Origin: Stenotrophomonas maltophilia
GTDB taxonomy: Bacteria > Pseudomonadota > Gammaproteobacteria > Xanthomonadales > Xanthomonadaceae
Direction: 5' to 3'
DNA length: 64,000 bases
Assembly (NCBI RefSeq): GCF_004920835.1
Contig: NZ_QFHO01000017.1
Location: 28,165-92,164, forward strand
The position numbers and the translations under genes are program-made. The first letter of the stretch is position 1. Each line of letters opens with the position of its first letter. The notes under the pieces are model-generated. The model did not search any database. It saw only the letters and a list, made by a program, of their open reading frames with translations, and was not told where the DNA came from. Below are positions 57,407-64,000 of this stretch, in pieces.

Positions 57407-57537
57407 GTACTGCTCTAGAGGCCGGAATTTGCTCAACTATTGCGGAACTGATGGCGGTGGCGCGTGAAGCAGGCACGACCGCAGCGCGGTTCTGCTGGTG
57501 TCCTCCTTGATTCTCACGCCAGATCTGCAGGAGTCGC

Positions 57538-57660
57538 ATGGAGATCCGAGCCGCCATCGCGGATGACTTCGGTGCCATGTGGGCGATCTTCAAGACCGCC
57601 ATTTGCCGGCCGCTTCCAGGCCGGGATCTTATGCTGCCGGCGGCGTTCCGACATCGGTAG
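57538..57660 (+). pseudogene. Truncated GNAT acetyltransferase (N-terminal remnant)
   Basis: An AGGAG and ATG introduce MEIRAAIADDFGAMWAIFKTAI, the usual opening of GNAT acetyltransferases. Similarity stops at about 57603, and the frame ends at TAG (57658-57660) after 18 unrelated residues. The remaining 120 or so residues of a normal GNAT are missing, and the AraC gene follows. A deletion or insertion removed the body. Confidence 0.55.
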
Positions 57661-57722
57661 CTGGGCCTGGTCGATGTATATGTGATGCACAGGTGTCTGT
57701 AGGACGACGTGGAGCAGGGGGC

Positions 57723-58571
57723 TCACAGTGAGCGGCCGCCACTGGTTCCGCGCACGAAGGCGGCGGCCAGCCGCAGCGCATCGTCGCTACCGCGATCGCC
57801 CCACAGCGCGTGGACCAGGCGGGCGGGCGTGACACCCGTCCAGCGCACCAGATCATGCGTGGCATGGGCCTGATCGCTGTAACCGTGGCGCGCAGCGGCG
57901 GAAGCGATGGTCATGGTTTCTCCATCCAATGTGCGCAGCAACGCCTGCAGGCGGCGCACACGGGCGTATTCCTTTGGTGTCATGCCCACGGCGGCCAGGA
58001 AACGGGATTGCAGGCCGCGCAGGGACATACCAAGCTGCCGTGCCAACTCGGCGATGCGCAGATCGCCCTCCGTCGCATCCAGCTCCGCAACCGCTTGTTC
58101 GACGCGCTCGTCCAGGGGGAAGCTGGCACACCGATCCCGCAGGAGCTGCCAGAGAGGCGCGGGTGTATTGGTCGCCGCGCTGGCGCGTGCGGCGGCACTG
58201 AAGATCTCGGCGAAGGAGGCATCAAGTGTGTACAGATCTGGCGCCTGGTCGCGAAGTCCAGGCAAGCAGGTGCCGGCAACCAGGGCGCTCGCGGCCGGCT
58301 GCAGCCGCACACCAACACAGAACACCGCACCAGCGGCCTGCAAACGGATAGGCCCTGACTGCTGTGCCGCGAAACAGAACGGCAGATCGGAACGGATCCG
58401 GCCATCTGCGCCATGCAGCTGCAGCGGCACGCCAAGTTCGGCCAGCAACTCGCACCGGCCATCGGGATAGATGACCTGCACGTCATTTCCGGGAGCGTCG
58501 TCCTGCAGCCACCAGATGCACTGGACGTGACGGCGGAGGTCGTCGGGGGCCGGGTGTTCGCAGTAGTCCAT
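57723..58571 (-). CDS. AraC-family transcriptional regulator
   Basis: 282 residues. N-terminal cupin-like effector domain (1-150, DUF6597-like CIWWLQDD and YPDGRCELLAEL). The C-terminal AraC DNA-binding pair has LRIAELARQLGMSLRGLQSRF and IASAAARHGYSDQAHATHDLVRWTGVTP over about 172-260. Divergent from the DUF6265-like gene across 89 bases, the likely target. Confidence 0.88.
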   Translation of the reverse strand: MDYCEHPAPDDLRRHVQCIWWLQDDAPGNDVQVIYPDGRCELLAELGVPLQLHGADGRIRSDLPFCFAAQQSGPIRLQAAGAVFCVGVRLQPAASALVAGTCLPGLRDQAPDLYTLDASFAEIFSAAARASAATNTPAPLWQLLRDRCASFPLDERVEQAVAELDATEGDLRIAELARQLGMSLRGLQSRFLAAVGMTPKEYARVRRLQALLRTLDGETMTIASAAARHGYSDQAHATHDLVRWTGVTPARLVHALWGDRGSDDALRLAAAFVRGTSGGRSL

Positions 58572-58660
58572 GCGGCATCGGACGCCATCCTGCGCGTTTT
58601 TACAAGCGCCCCAGGTGCCACGCCGCTAAGCTGCGGCCAACACATCCAGGAGGCCAGGGC

Positions 58661-59122
58661 ATGTTGAAGTCGAAGATGGTGGTGCTGGGCGCAGGATTGG
58701 CGTTGGGAAGTGGCGCGGTCGTGGCGGCGCCGGCCGAGTTCGACTGGCTGGCCGGGCATTGGTGTGGCGGCTCCGAGGAGCGCAGGCTTGATGAGGTCTG
58801 GCTGCCCGAGGCCGGTGGCGCCTTGCTTGGCATGTCGCGCACGCTGAACCACGGCGACATGGAATCATTCGAGTACATGCGTCTGGTGTCTGCAGGCAAA
58901 GCGGCTGGCCTGCACGTGCAGCCCAATGGCGTGGCGCCGACGACATTCGTCATTGCCGACCATGGCGCAAACTGGGTGGTCTTTGAGAATCCGCAGCATG
59001 ACTTCCCGAATCGCATCGAGTACCGGCGGGATGGCGAGTCATTACAGGCGAGCATCTCTGGACCGGGCGAGGATGGGAAGCTGCTGCGGATTCCGTTTGA
59101 CTATCGGCGCTGCGGAGAGTGA
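58661..59122 (+). CDS. Exported DUF6265-like protein
   Basis: 153 residues with AGGAGG before the ATG. The signal peptide ends near VVA-APA (about 23). FDWLAGHWCGG, WLPEAGGALLGMSRT and VVFENPQHDFPNRIEYRR are typical of DUF6265, a beta-barrel lipocalin-like family of unknown function. Controlled perhaps by the divergent AraC protein. Confidence 0.82.
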   Translation: MLKSKMVVLGAGLALGSGAVVAAPAEFDWLAGHWCGGSEERRLDEVWLPEAGGALLGMSRTLNHGDMESFEYMRLVSAGKAAGLHVQPNGVAPTTFVIADHGANWVVFENPQHDFPNRIEYRRDGESLQASISGPGEDGKLLRIPFDYRRCGE

Positions 59123-59198
59123 GTGGGAAGGCTGCCCAGGGCTGAGGCCCGGGATCTCAGGGCCGGGGAGGCTCCCGCCTGCTGGGCGGCAGTTCTGC

Positions 59199-59226
59199 TT
59201 TGAACATAATATACATTATGCGAAAT
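59199..59226 (+). other. dif-like XerCD recombination site
   Basis: Two 11-base arms, TTTGAACATAA and TTATGCGAAAT, flank the 6-base centre TATACA. In the opposite orientation it matches E. coli dif almost perfectly over the inner arms and the centre. Plus-strand GGGNAGGG octamers dominate to the left and minus-strand ones to the right, as expected for the chromosome dimer resolution site. Filamentous phages of xanthomonads integrate at dif. No second copy is in the window, so there is no intact dif-flanked element here. Confidence 0.85.
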
Positions 59227-59333
59227 GTCGTATCGGGCGTGATCCGGTTCGTGGGCTCCGCTTGGCAATGGCTCCGACTCTGGCTTGGCTCTTGCCTCCC
59301 TGTTGGCTCCCCCGACAAGGATGAGATTGCAGC

Positions 59334-59657
59334 ATGAGCAAGATCGATCCCCATGATCGCATCGAACTGACCGGCCCGTGGGCCGGTTTCGGATTCCAAG
59401 CTGGGCACATGTTCACCCCTGAGGGTCACCAGTTGGAGCCTTGCGACATGACCTGGTGGTCCCTGACCTGCAACATCGCACGGAAATGGCGGCTGATGAT
59501 GGCTGAGGCGGCTCCCCGGACCTCAGCTTCGCGGAAAGCTTCGACCACGGCGAAATCCAGCGCCATCTACCTAGCCGAAGCGCTCAGAATTCGCCGAGAG
59601 CGTTCGGCGTGCGTGATCCCGGCCCCGACGCCGAGACGTCCAATGTGGTCTATATGA
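59334..59657 (+). CDS. Filamentous-phage-like protein (DUF3653-like fragment)
   Basis: 107 residues. The N-terminal LTGPWAGFGFQAGHMFTPEG and a Trp-rich DMTWWSLTCNIARKWRLMMAEA resemble DUF3653 proteins found in xanthomonad filamentous phages. The C-terminal third is basic and less familiar. It begins 107 bases right of dif. No zot, coat or replication genes are nearby, so it is likely a relic. Confidence 0.5.
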   Translation: MSKIDPHDRIELTGPWAGFGFQAGHMFTPEGHQLEPCDMTWWSLTCNIARKWRLMMAEAAPRTSASRKASTTAKSSAIYLAEALRIRRERSACVIPAPTPRRPMWSI

Positions 59658-59748
59658 GCCGTGGTCCGAGGCCGCGTCAGCGCGTGTGAGGCGCTTCCGT
59701 AGAGGCGCTGTCCCTACACCCCCGGTGCAATGCAGTCTGGACGTGATT

Positions 59749-59758
59749 GGGGGGGGGG
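59749..59758 (+). repeat. Homopolymeric tract of ten G
   Basis: Ten consecutive G residues end 3 bases before the ATG of the next gene and include its only candidate ribosome site. Length changes could alter spacing to the start or, if a TTG at 59747 is used, the reading frame. Confidence 0.8.
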
Positions 59759-59761
59759 CGT

Positions 59762-60226
59762 ATGGAGCGCGAACGGCCTGAGTACCTTCCGCCGATTGAG
59801 CGAAGGCGCTGGAATTTCCCGTGGCTGATCACCGGATTTTTGACTCTGGTGAGCCTTACAACCATCGGCGTGCTTACGCTTGGCCGGACTAATAGTGCCT
59901 GGAGTGAGCGTTTTGAAGGTGTGCGGCGATCTATCGAGGCCACTGAGCAGTCTTCGACGGCGAGGCCTGAGCGGTCGACAGCTGTCAGTTCGATGCCATC
60001 GACGCCTCCCGAACGCCTGCAGGCACAGCCACCCCAGAAAGCGCAGGGTCTGCGCTGTATCAATGGGATGTTCTTCCGTCGAATTGAAGGTGGGTGGGAG
60101 AACCTTCCCGGCTCTCGGTGTGGCGACCTCCCGGCCAGTGCTGTGCAGTGCTTTGCTGGAAAGCCATACAGACAGATGGATGCTGATGGGGGCTGGGTCC
60201 TTTCGCCGCGAGATCGTTGCCCGTGA
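59762..60226 (+). CDS. Single-pass membrane protein with duplicated Cys-bounded motif
   Basis: 154 residues. One helix (about 19-41), a Ser/Thr/Pro-rich linker (about 60-95), then two related 25-residue units: RCINGMFFRRIEGGWENLPG and QCFAGKPYRQMDADGGWVLS, each ending in a further RC. Each unit has bracketing cysteines suited to a disulfide. Type II topology would place the domain in the periplasm. Unrecognised; may belong to the phage-related stretch. Confidence 0.6.
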   Translation: MERERPEYLPPIERRRWNFPWLITGFLTLVSLTTIGVLTLGRTNSAWSERFEGVRRSIEATEQSSTARPERSTAVSSMPSTPPERLQAQPPQKAQGLRCINGMFFRRIEGGWENLPGSRCGDLPASAVQCFAGKPYRQMDADGGWVLSPRDRCP

Positions 60227-60235
60227 CGCGTCACG
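60222..60235. repeat. 14-bp perfect palindrome, copy 1
   Basis: CGTGACGCGTCACG, identical to 63936-63949. It overlaps the stop of the preceding gene and the start of the nuclease-like remnant. Confidence 0.7.
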
Positions 60236-60725
60236 TTAATCAGAAACTCGCCGGGTTACGCAGACGGTGTGGATGGGCGTGCTCGAGAGCTCGATCTCAT
60301 TGCCTACAGGACTGTTACAAATAAAGACTTGGAGGTGGTCTCGGCCGTGCTCGCAAGCTGCAAGAAGGATATGGAGTCTTTGCCGAACAGGGCAAAGAAC
60401 AAGAAGCGGCTGTATCACTTCACCTTGCTGTCCATCGTGGATGCTCCCTTGGTTGATGTCTTCTACAAGGGGAATTCGCCGACTGTGACCGAAATAGACG
60501 GGATCACGCATCTTTCCCGCTATATGGTCAATCGAAGAGAGCTGTCCGCCTTGGTGCACTTTGTTCAGGCGAGCGCCCTGCCCCAGTACTTGAAGTGTCT
60601 TACTGAGTCGGTAGCTCCCTCTGCTGAATCAGGATTCCGAGCTATCTGAATCGGTGACTGCGCTCCTAAAGAAACAGGCTAGGTATCAAGATAAGCTCCG
60701 GTTTGCGCTTGATGTGCCCTTTTAG
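60227..60725 (+). pseudogene. Remnant of a nuclease-like protein, frameshifted
   Basis: From 60227 an open frame without a good start reads NSPGYADGVDGRARELDLIAYR, recalling the RE-x-D-hydrophobic core of PD-(D/E)xK folds. It stops at 60649. In another frame, DSELSESVTALLKKQARYQDKLRF continues to the TAG at 60723-60725, which looks like the displaced C-terminus. The N-terminus is absent. A frameshift near 60620-60640 and a 5' loss are inferred. Confidence 0.5.
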
Positions 60726-60940
60726 GTTGCTGATTCACTGCTCCCGGCAGCGGAGCCATTCACCGGGTTCTACCCCGATAAATCTTCCTAGCCTCCTGCC
60801 CCGCTGATGTCCGCTTCTGGCCAATAGCAGACACGACGAACGGATCGGCCTCAAGTCGTGCCCTCAGAGCTACTAGTGTGCCCGCCCACCTTTGGCCGTT
60901 AGACAGGTAGTCGCTGCAACCCCTACTCACATGGGATAGA
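60726..60940. other. Intergenic stretch, no gene recognised
   Basis: 215 bases between the remnant and the LysR gene. A minus-strand open frame extends from the LysR 3' region, but its residues resemble no protein. Words such as GCCAGAAGCGGACA recall degenerate intergenic repeats of this genus. No tRNA, terminator or clear promoter. Confidence 0.4.
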
Positions 60941-61846
60941 TCAGGCACGTACCTCTCCTTGCTGTAGCCAGTCCTTGCTGAGCAATGAGATCTCGGCCTG
61001 GCAGAAGTCCAAATAGGTTCTGATGATTGACGAAGGATGCCGATGCGAGGGATACAGCAGGTGAATCTGCTGCTGGGGCAATGGACACTGAGGCAACAGT
61101 TCCACGAGGTCACCCGTGCGAATTGCATCTGCCGCCAGGAAGGGGGGCAGCTCGGTCACGACGTCTCCGGCCAGAGCGCGGCTGCGCAGATGTGCATAGT
61201 CGTTCGTGGCGAGGACACTGCGAGGCTCAACGTCGTGCCCCCCGATTAGCCAACGACCCCGTGCATTTGCACCCAAGACCCAAGTGGCGCACGGAAATTG
61301 ATGAAGATCGTCGATCGATCCCGGAACCCCAAGACGCTCTATCAGTGCTGGAGACGCAACCAGCAAATGGCGATATTCCAGAACCCGTCTCGCCACCATG
61401 GCTTCATGGGTAATGGTGCCGACACGGAGCGCAACATCGATTCCGTCTTCAATCAGATCGATGCGCCTTTCGGTGGTGTGCACCTGCAATTGAATGTCCG
61501 GGTATTGCAGCTGGAACCGCGACAGCAGCTCCCACCAAGGCTCGAACGCAGGTGGAAGTGACAACCTCAGGCGTCCCTTCAGGCGCGCCTGGTCACTGAC
61601 CACGGATTGCTGTGCCTCGGCGAGCAGTTCAATCCCGCGCACCGCGTGCTCGTACAAGCGTGCGCCGGCGTCGGTCAGGCGGGTGCCTCGAGCCGACCGC
61701 TCCAACAGCTGAACGTTCAACTCGCGCTCAAGCTCCCGAACCCGCCTACTCACGGTAGGCAGAGGCAGCTGGAGTCGCTCGGCTGCAGCCGAAATGCTTC
61801 CGGCCTGCACCACTGCGACAAACATCTGCACGGCGTTCAAGTCCAC
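60941..61846 (-). CDS. LysR-family transcriptional regulator
   Basis: 301 residues. HTH at about 1-60 (MFVAVVQAGSISAAAERLQLPLPTVSRRVRELE) and a two-lobe effector domain (about 88-295, with GRLRLSLPPAFEPWW and DGIDVALRVG). Divergent from the SnoaL-like gene across 117 bases carrying an inverted repeat, so it probably controls the SnoaL-oxidoreductase-SnoaL operon. Confidence 0.93.
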   Translation of the reverse strand: MDLNAVQMFVAVVQAGSISAAAERLQLPLPTVSRRVRELERELNVQLLERSARGTRLTDAGARLYEHAVRGIELLAEAQQSVVSDQARLKGRLRLSLPPAFEPWWELLSRFQLQYPDIQLQVHTTERRIDLIEDGIDVALRVGTITHEAMVARRVLEYRHLLVASPALIERLGVPGSIDDLHQFPCATWVLGANARGRWLIGGHDVEPRSVLATNDYAHLRSRALAGDVVTELPPFLAADAIRTGDLVELLPQCPLPQQQIHLLYPSHRHPSSIIRTYLDFCQAEISLLSKDWLQQGEVRA

Positions 61847-61878
61847 GATCTAGCCTCTCATTTATGGCAGGAGCGATC

Positions 61879-61908
61879 TCAAATATGAGGATTCTATCTC
61901 ATTTTTGA
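61879..61908. promoter_or_regulatory. Probable LysR operator
   Basis: TCAAATATGAG and CTCATTTTTGA form an inverted repeat (two mismatches) 8 bases apart, with T-N11-A features. It lies between the divergent LysR gene and its likely target. A further half-site, CTCATTTATG, lies just left. Confidence 0.6.
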
Positions 61909-61963
61909 AACCCGCAAAGTTGCTCCACGCCACCGATCCCCGGTGAGCCAACTGGAACATCCC

Positions 61964-62341
61964 ATGTCTATTGCAGCAGTTCTCAAGTCCTACGAAACCG
62001 CCCTGAATGGCAGAGACACCGACACCATTCTGAGTCTCTATAGCGCCGAACCGGTCTTCATGCCGCAGAACGCGCCTGCCCTAGAGGGGCGTGAGGCCGT
62101 ACGTGCGGGCTATGAGCAGGTATTCGCCACCATCAAGCTCAATGTGACCTTCGACATCCACGAAGTCGTTCAGGTTGGCGAGTGGGCGTGGGTGCGCACG
62201 AGCTCGGCCGGCCGCACCCGAATCCTGGCCGCCGGCGTCGAGGTGACTGAGGGCAACAACGAGTTGTTCGTGTTCCGCCTGGAGGCCGGCGAGTGGAAGA
62301 TCCATCGCTACCTGTTCGCCACCAATCAGCCGCGCTCCTGA
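61964..62341 (+). CDS. SnoaL/DUF4440-like protein
   Basis: 125 residues from MSIAAVLKSY; a GTG seven codons earlier is an alternative. NTF2-like fold: YETALNGRDTDTILSLYS, VFMPQNAPALEGREAVRAGY and a final strand IHRYLFATNQP. No signal peptide, so cytosolic. A paralogue with a signal peptide flanks the oxidoreductase on the other side. Confidence 0.8.
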   Translation: MSIAAVLKSYETALNGRDTDTILSLYSAEPVFMPQNAPALEGREAVRAGYEQVFATIKLNVTFDIHEVVQVGEWAWVRTSSAGRTRILAAGVEVTEGNNELFVFRLEAGEWKIHRYLFATNQPRS

Positions 62342-62351
62342 GGAATCCGTC

Positions 62352-63338
62352 ATGAAGGCATATGTGATTGAACAGGCCGGCGGCCCAGAGGTTCTGCAGC
62401 TGCGCGACATTGGCGCACCCGAGAGCAACAACGATGAGGTGCTCGTCAGGGTCCGCGCATTCGGGTTGAATCGTGCCGAGGTCTATCGACGCCAAGGCAA
62501 GATGGGCCCGATCGATAGCCCCGTTGTACCCGGTATCGAGGCCGTGGGTGAAGTCATCCGGGATCCGAGCGGCACCTTCCGCACGGGACAGCGGGTCGCA
62601 ACGGCGATGGGCGGACTGCAGTTCAGCCGCCCAGGCAGCTATGCCGAACAGGTGAGCGTGCTTGCGCAGAATCTCATCTCACTTGACGGTATCGACCTTG
62701 CCTGGGACGAGCTGGCGGCACTGCCCGAGTCCTATCTGACAGCCTGGGGTGCGCTGGATCGCAGCCTCCGGATCCAGAGCGGGCAGACCTTGCTGGTGCG
62801 AGGTGCCACGTCGGCAGTCGGCATGGCCAGCGTTGCTTACGCCAAGGCACGTGGACTGAATGTCATTGCCACCACGCGCACGGTGAGCAACGAAGCGCGG
62901 CTGAAGGACGCGGGTGCTGACGAGGTCATCGTCGATACCGGAGAGATCGCGGCCCTGGTTCGACGGTCGATCCCGGTCGGCGTGGACGCCGTGCTGGAGG
63001 TTGTCGGCGCAGCGACGCTGCGAGACTCGGTCAAAGCGCTTCGCCCCTTTGGCGGAGCATCGGTCATCGGCCTTCTGGGTGGTGCACCGGTACTCGAATC
63101 GTTCCACCTGATGCAGGACCTTCCTGGCGCGGTCCATCTGAACTTCTTCCCGAGTGGACTGCTTGGAACCGCAGCATTGCCGCTGAGCGAATCCCCGCTT
63201 CGCTGGATTGCGCAGGAGATCGCCGCCGGCCGGATCCCATCGTCGCGTACCAGGACCTTTGATTTCGACGACGTCCGGCAGGCCCATCGACTGATGGAAA
63301 GCAATGCGGCCGTCGGCAAGTTCGTCGTACAGCTTTGA
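62352..63338 (+). CDS. Quinone-oxidoreductase-like MDR protein
   Basis: 328 residues, zinc-independent: no structural Cys cluster. MKAYVIEQAGGPEVLQLRDI, NRAEVYRRQG, PGIEAVGEV, Rossmann GATSAVGMASVAYAKARG (about 153-170) and HRLMESNAAVGKFVV. Reduces quinones or enals with NADPH. It starts 10 bases after the first SnoaL-like gene. Confidence 0.9.
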   Translation: MKAYVIEQAGGPEVLQLRDIGAPESNNDEVLVRVRAFGLNRAEVYRRQGKMGPIDSPVVPGIEAVGEVIRDPSGTFRTGQRVATAMGGLQFSRPGSYAEQVSVLAQNLISLDGIDLAWDELAALPESYLTAWGALDRSLRIQSGQTLLVRGATSAVGMASVAYAKARGLNVIATTRTVSNEARLKDAGADEVIVDTGEIAALVRRSIPVGVDAVLEVVGAATLRDSVKALRPFGGASVIGLLGGAPVLESFHLMQDLPGAVHLNFFPSGLLGTAALPLSESPLRWIAQEIAAGRIPSSRTRTFDFDDVRQAHRLMESNAAVGKFVVQL

Positions 63339-63364
63339 CCTCTCACAGATAATCGAGAAATCCC

Positions 63365-63853
63365 ATGCGTACCTATTTCGCCTCACTCGCCGTTCTACTG
63401 GCTCTGTCTCCTTTCGCAGCTCTGGCCTCTGGCAAAACTGCCATGCCAAGCCCGGACACCACGGCAATCACCCGCCAGCTTGAGCGCTATGAGCAGGCGC
63501 TCAACAGCTCTGACGTCGACGCGGTAATGCGTCTCTACTCGGACAATGCGGTCTTCATGCCGCAGCACAGTCTGCCGGTCGCGGGAGCCGAAGCAATTCG
63601 ATCTGCCTATCAGCAGATCTTCAAGACCATCCGGTTGAGCATCGACTTCACCATTGATGAAATCCAGCCGCTATCGCGCGACTGGGCATTCGCCCGCACG
63701 CGTTCCAACGGAACGGTAAAGGTACTGGCCAAGGATGGACCGGCGGGGGCGGAAGCCAATCAGGAAATCTTCCTGCTGCACCGTGGCAAAGATGGGCAAT
63801 GGAAATTCGCCCGTTACATCTTCTCCACCACAAATCCTCCGCGTCAGCCGTGA
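63365..63853 (+). CDS. Exported SnoaL/DUF4440-like protein
   Basis: 162 residues. The signal peptide ends at ALA-SGK (about 22). The mature part parallels 61964-62341 (YEQALNSSDVDAVMRLYS, VFMPQHSLPVAGAEAIRSAY). So the operon holds a cytosolic and an exported copy of one NTF2-like protein around an oxidoreductase. Substrate unknown. Confidence 0.82.
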   Translation: MRTYFASLAVLLALSPFAALASGKTAMPSPDTTAITRQLERYEQALNSSDVDAVMRLYSDNAVFMPQHSLPVAGAEAIRSAYQQIFKTIRLSIDFTIDEIQPLSRDWAFARTRSNGTVKVLAKDGPAGAEANQEIFLLHRGKDGQWKFARYIFSTTNPPRQP

Positions 63854-64000
63854 GCCATGAGCATGAACACTTCTCTTCAATCCCTTACCCCGTGGTGACA
63901 TGCAGCGCTCTGCCCCGCAGAGCCCGCCCCATTATCGTGACGCGTCACGCCCGATCAGCACCGCCCCATTTGGCGCCCCACCCCTCCCCCACTATAGTGC
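63854..64000. other. Right-edge intergenic region
   Basis: No gene recognised. It contains the second palindrome, a C-rich stretch (CCACCCCTCCCCC) and a terminal CACTATAGTG palindrome. It is probably the upstream region of a gene beyond the window. Confidence 0.5.
63936..63949. repeat. 14-bp perfect palindrome, copy 2
   Basis: CGTGACGCGTCACG, identical to 60222-60235. Here it lies in the non-coding right edge. Confidence 0.7.

Noticed and set aside
59199..60725. Intact filamentous prophage between two dif sites
   Set aside because: Only one dif copy is visible, and no replication, coat or zot genes are present.
63854..64000. NtrC or sigma-54 promoter at the right edge
   Set aside because: GCACC and GGCGC half-sites are present but the spacing is wrong, and no GG-N10-GC element is seen before the window ends.

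Overview
The window reads as chromosomal DNA of the Stenotrophomonas maltophilia complex (Xanthomonadaceae). The evidence is high GC, tightly packed genes, xanthomonad-type gene orders (hflD-mnmA-nudJ, clpS/clpA/infA/aat, lolA-rarA), and many short GTAG-type palindromes (SMAG-like repeats) between genes. This is recognition from sequence; no database search was run.

Layout. 1-5.8 kb: c-di-GMP signalling, with a partial GGDEF-EAL gene, a PAS histidine kinase and a divergent PAS-GGDEF-EAL gene. 5.9-7.2 kb: three small unknowns. 7.2-11.3 kb: a short chemotaxis-type transducer, hflD-mnmA-Nudix, and a small exported protein. 11.4-18 kb: the N-degron neighbourhood (clpS, clpA, infA, aat), interrupted by an APH(6)-like kinase gene and a HigBA-like toxin-antitoxin pair. 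18-22.3 kb: a zinc-ribbon/DUF1963-like protein, a FemAB-like acyltransferase and a frameshifted amidase. 22.3-30.6 kb: trxB, ftsK, a DUF3857-transglutaminase, lolA, rarA and a DUF805 protein. 31.2-36.7 kb: a probable Fur-controlled iron/heme locus (esterase, YncE-like propeller, HmuTUV-type ABC transporter). 37.5-40 kb: an EF-G paralogue behind a long leader with two small ORFs and several hairpins. 40-44.3 kb: a small AT-hook protein, a SapC-family protein, and a BvgS-like kinase with its LuxR-type regulator. 44.4-55.1 kb: an eight-gene membrane-lipid operon beside an ECF sigma/ChrR pair, an epimerase and TspO. This matches the gene content of singlet-oxygen (sigmaE-ChrR) regulons that include cyclopropane or furan fatty acid enzymes. 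55.2-59.1 kb: an AsmA-like protein, a truncated acetyltransferase, an AraC regulator and a DUF6265-like protein.

At 59199-59226 there is a 28-bp dif-like XerCD site. Every GGGNAGGG (KOPS-type) octamer I found left of it is on the plus strand, and the two I found right of it are on the minus strand. This is the arrangement expected if FtsK (encoded at 23.5 kb) translocates toward this site, so the window probably spans the chromosome dimer resolution site. Immediately right of dif is a decayed accessory stretch: a filamentous-phage-like fragment, an unknown membrane protein behind a 10-G tract, and a frameshifted nuclease-like remnant. Then comes a LysR-controlled oxidoreductase locus with two related SnoaL-like proteins.

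The least explained structure is the EF-G-paralogue leader. It has an apparently leaderless 29-codon ORF, a hairpin over its stop codon, an intrinsic terminator, a 9-codon ORF with a perfect ribosome site, and two mutually exclusive hairpins before the main start. It looks like a ribosome-sensing attenuation device.
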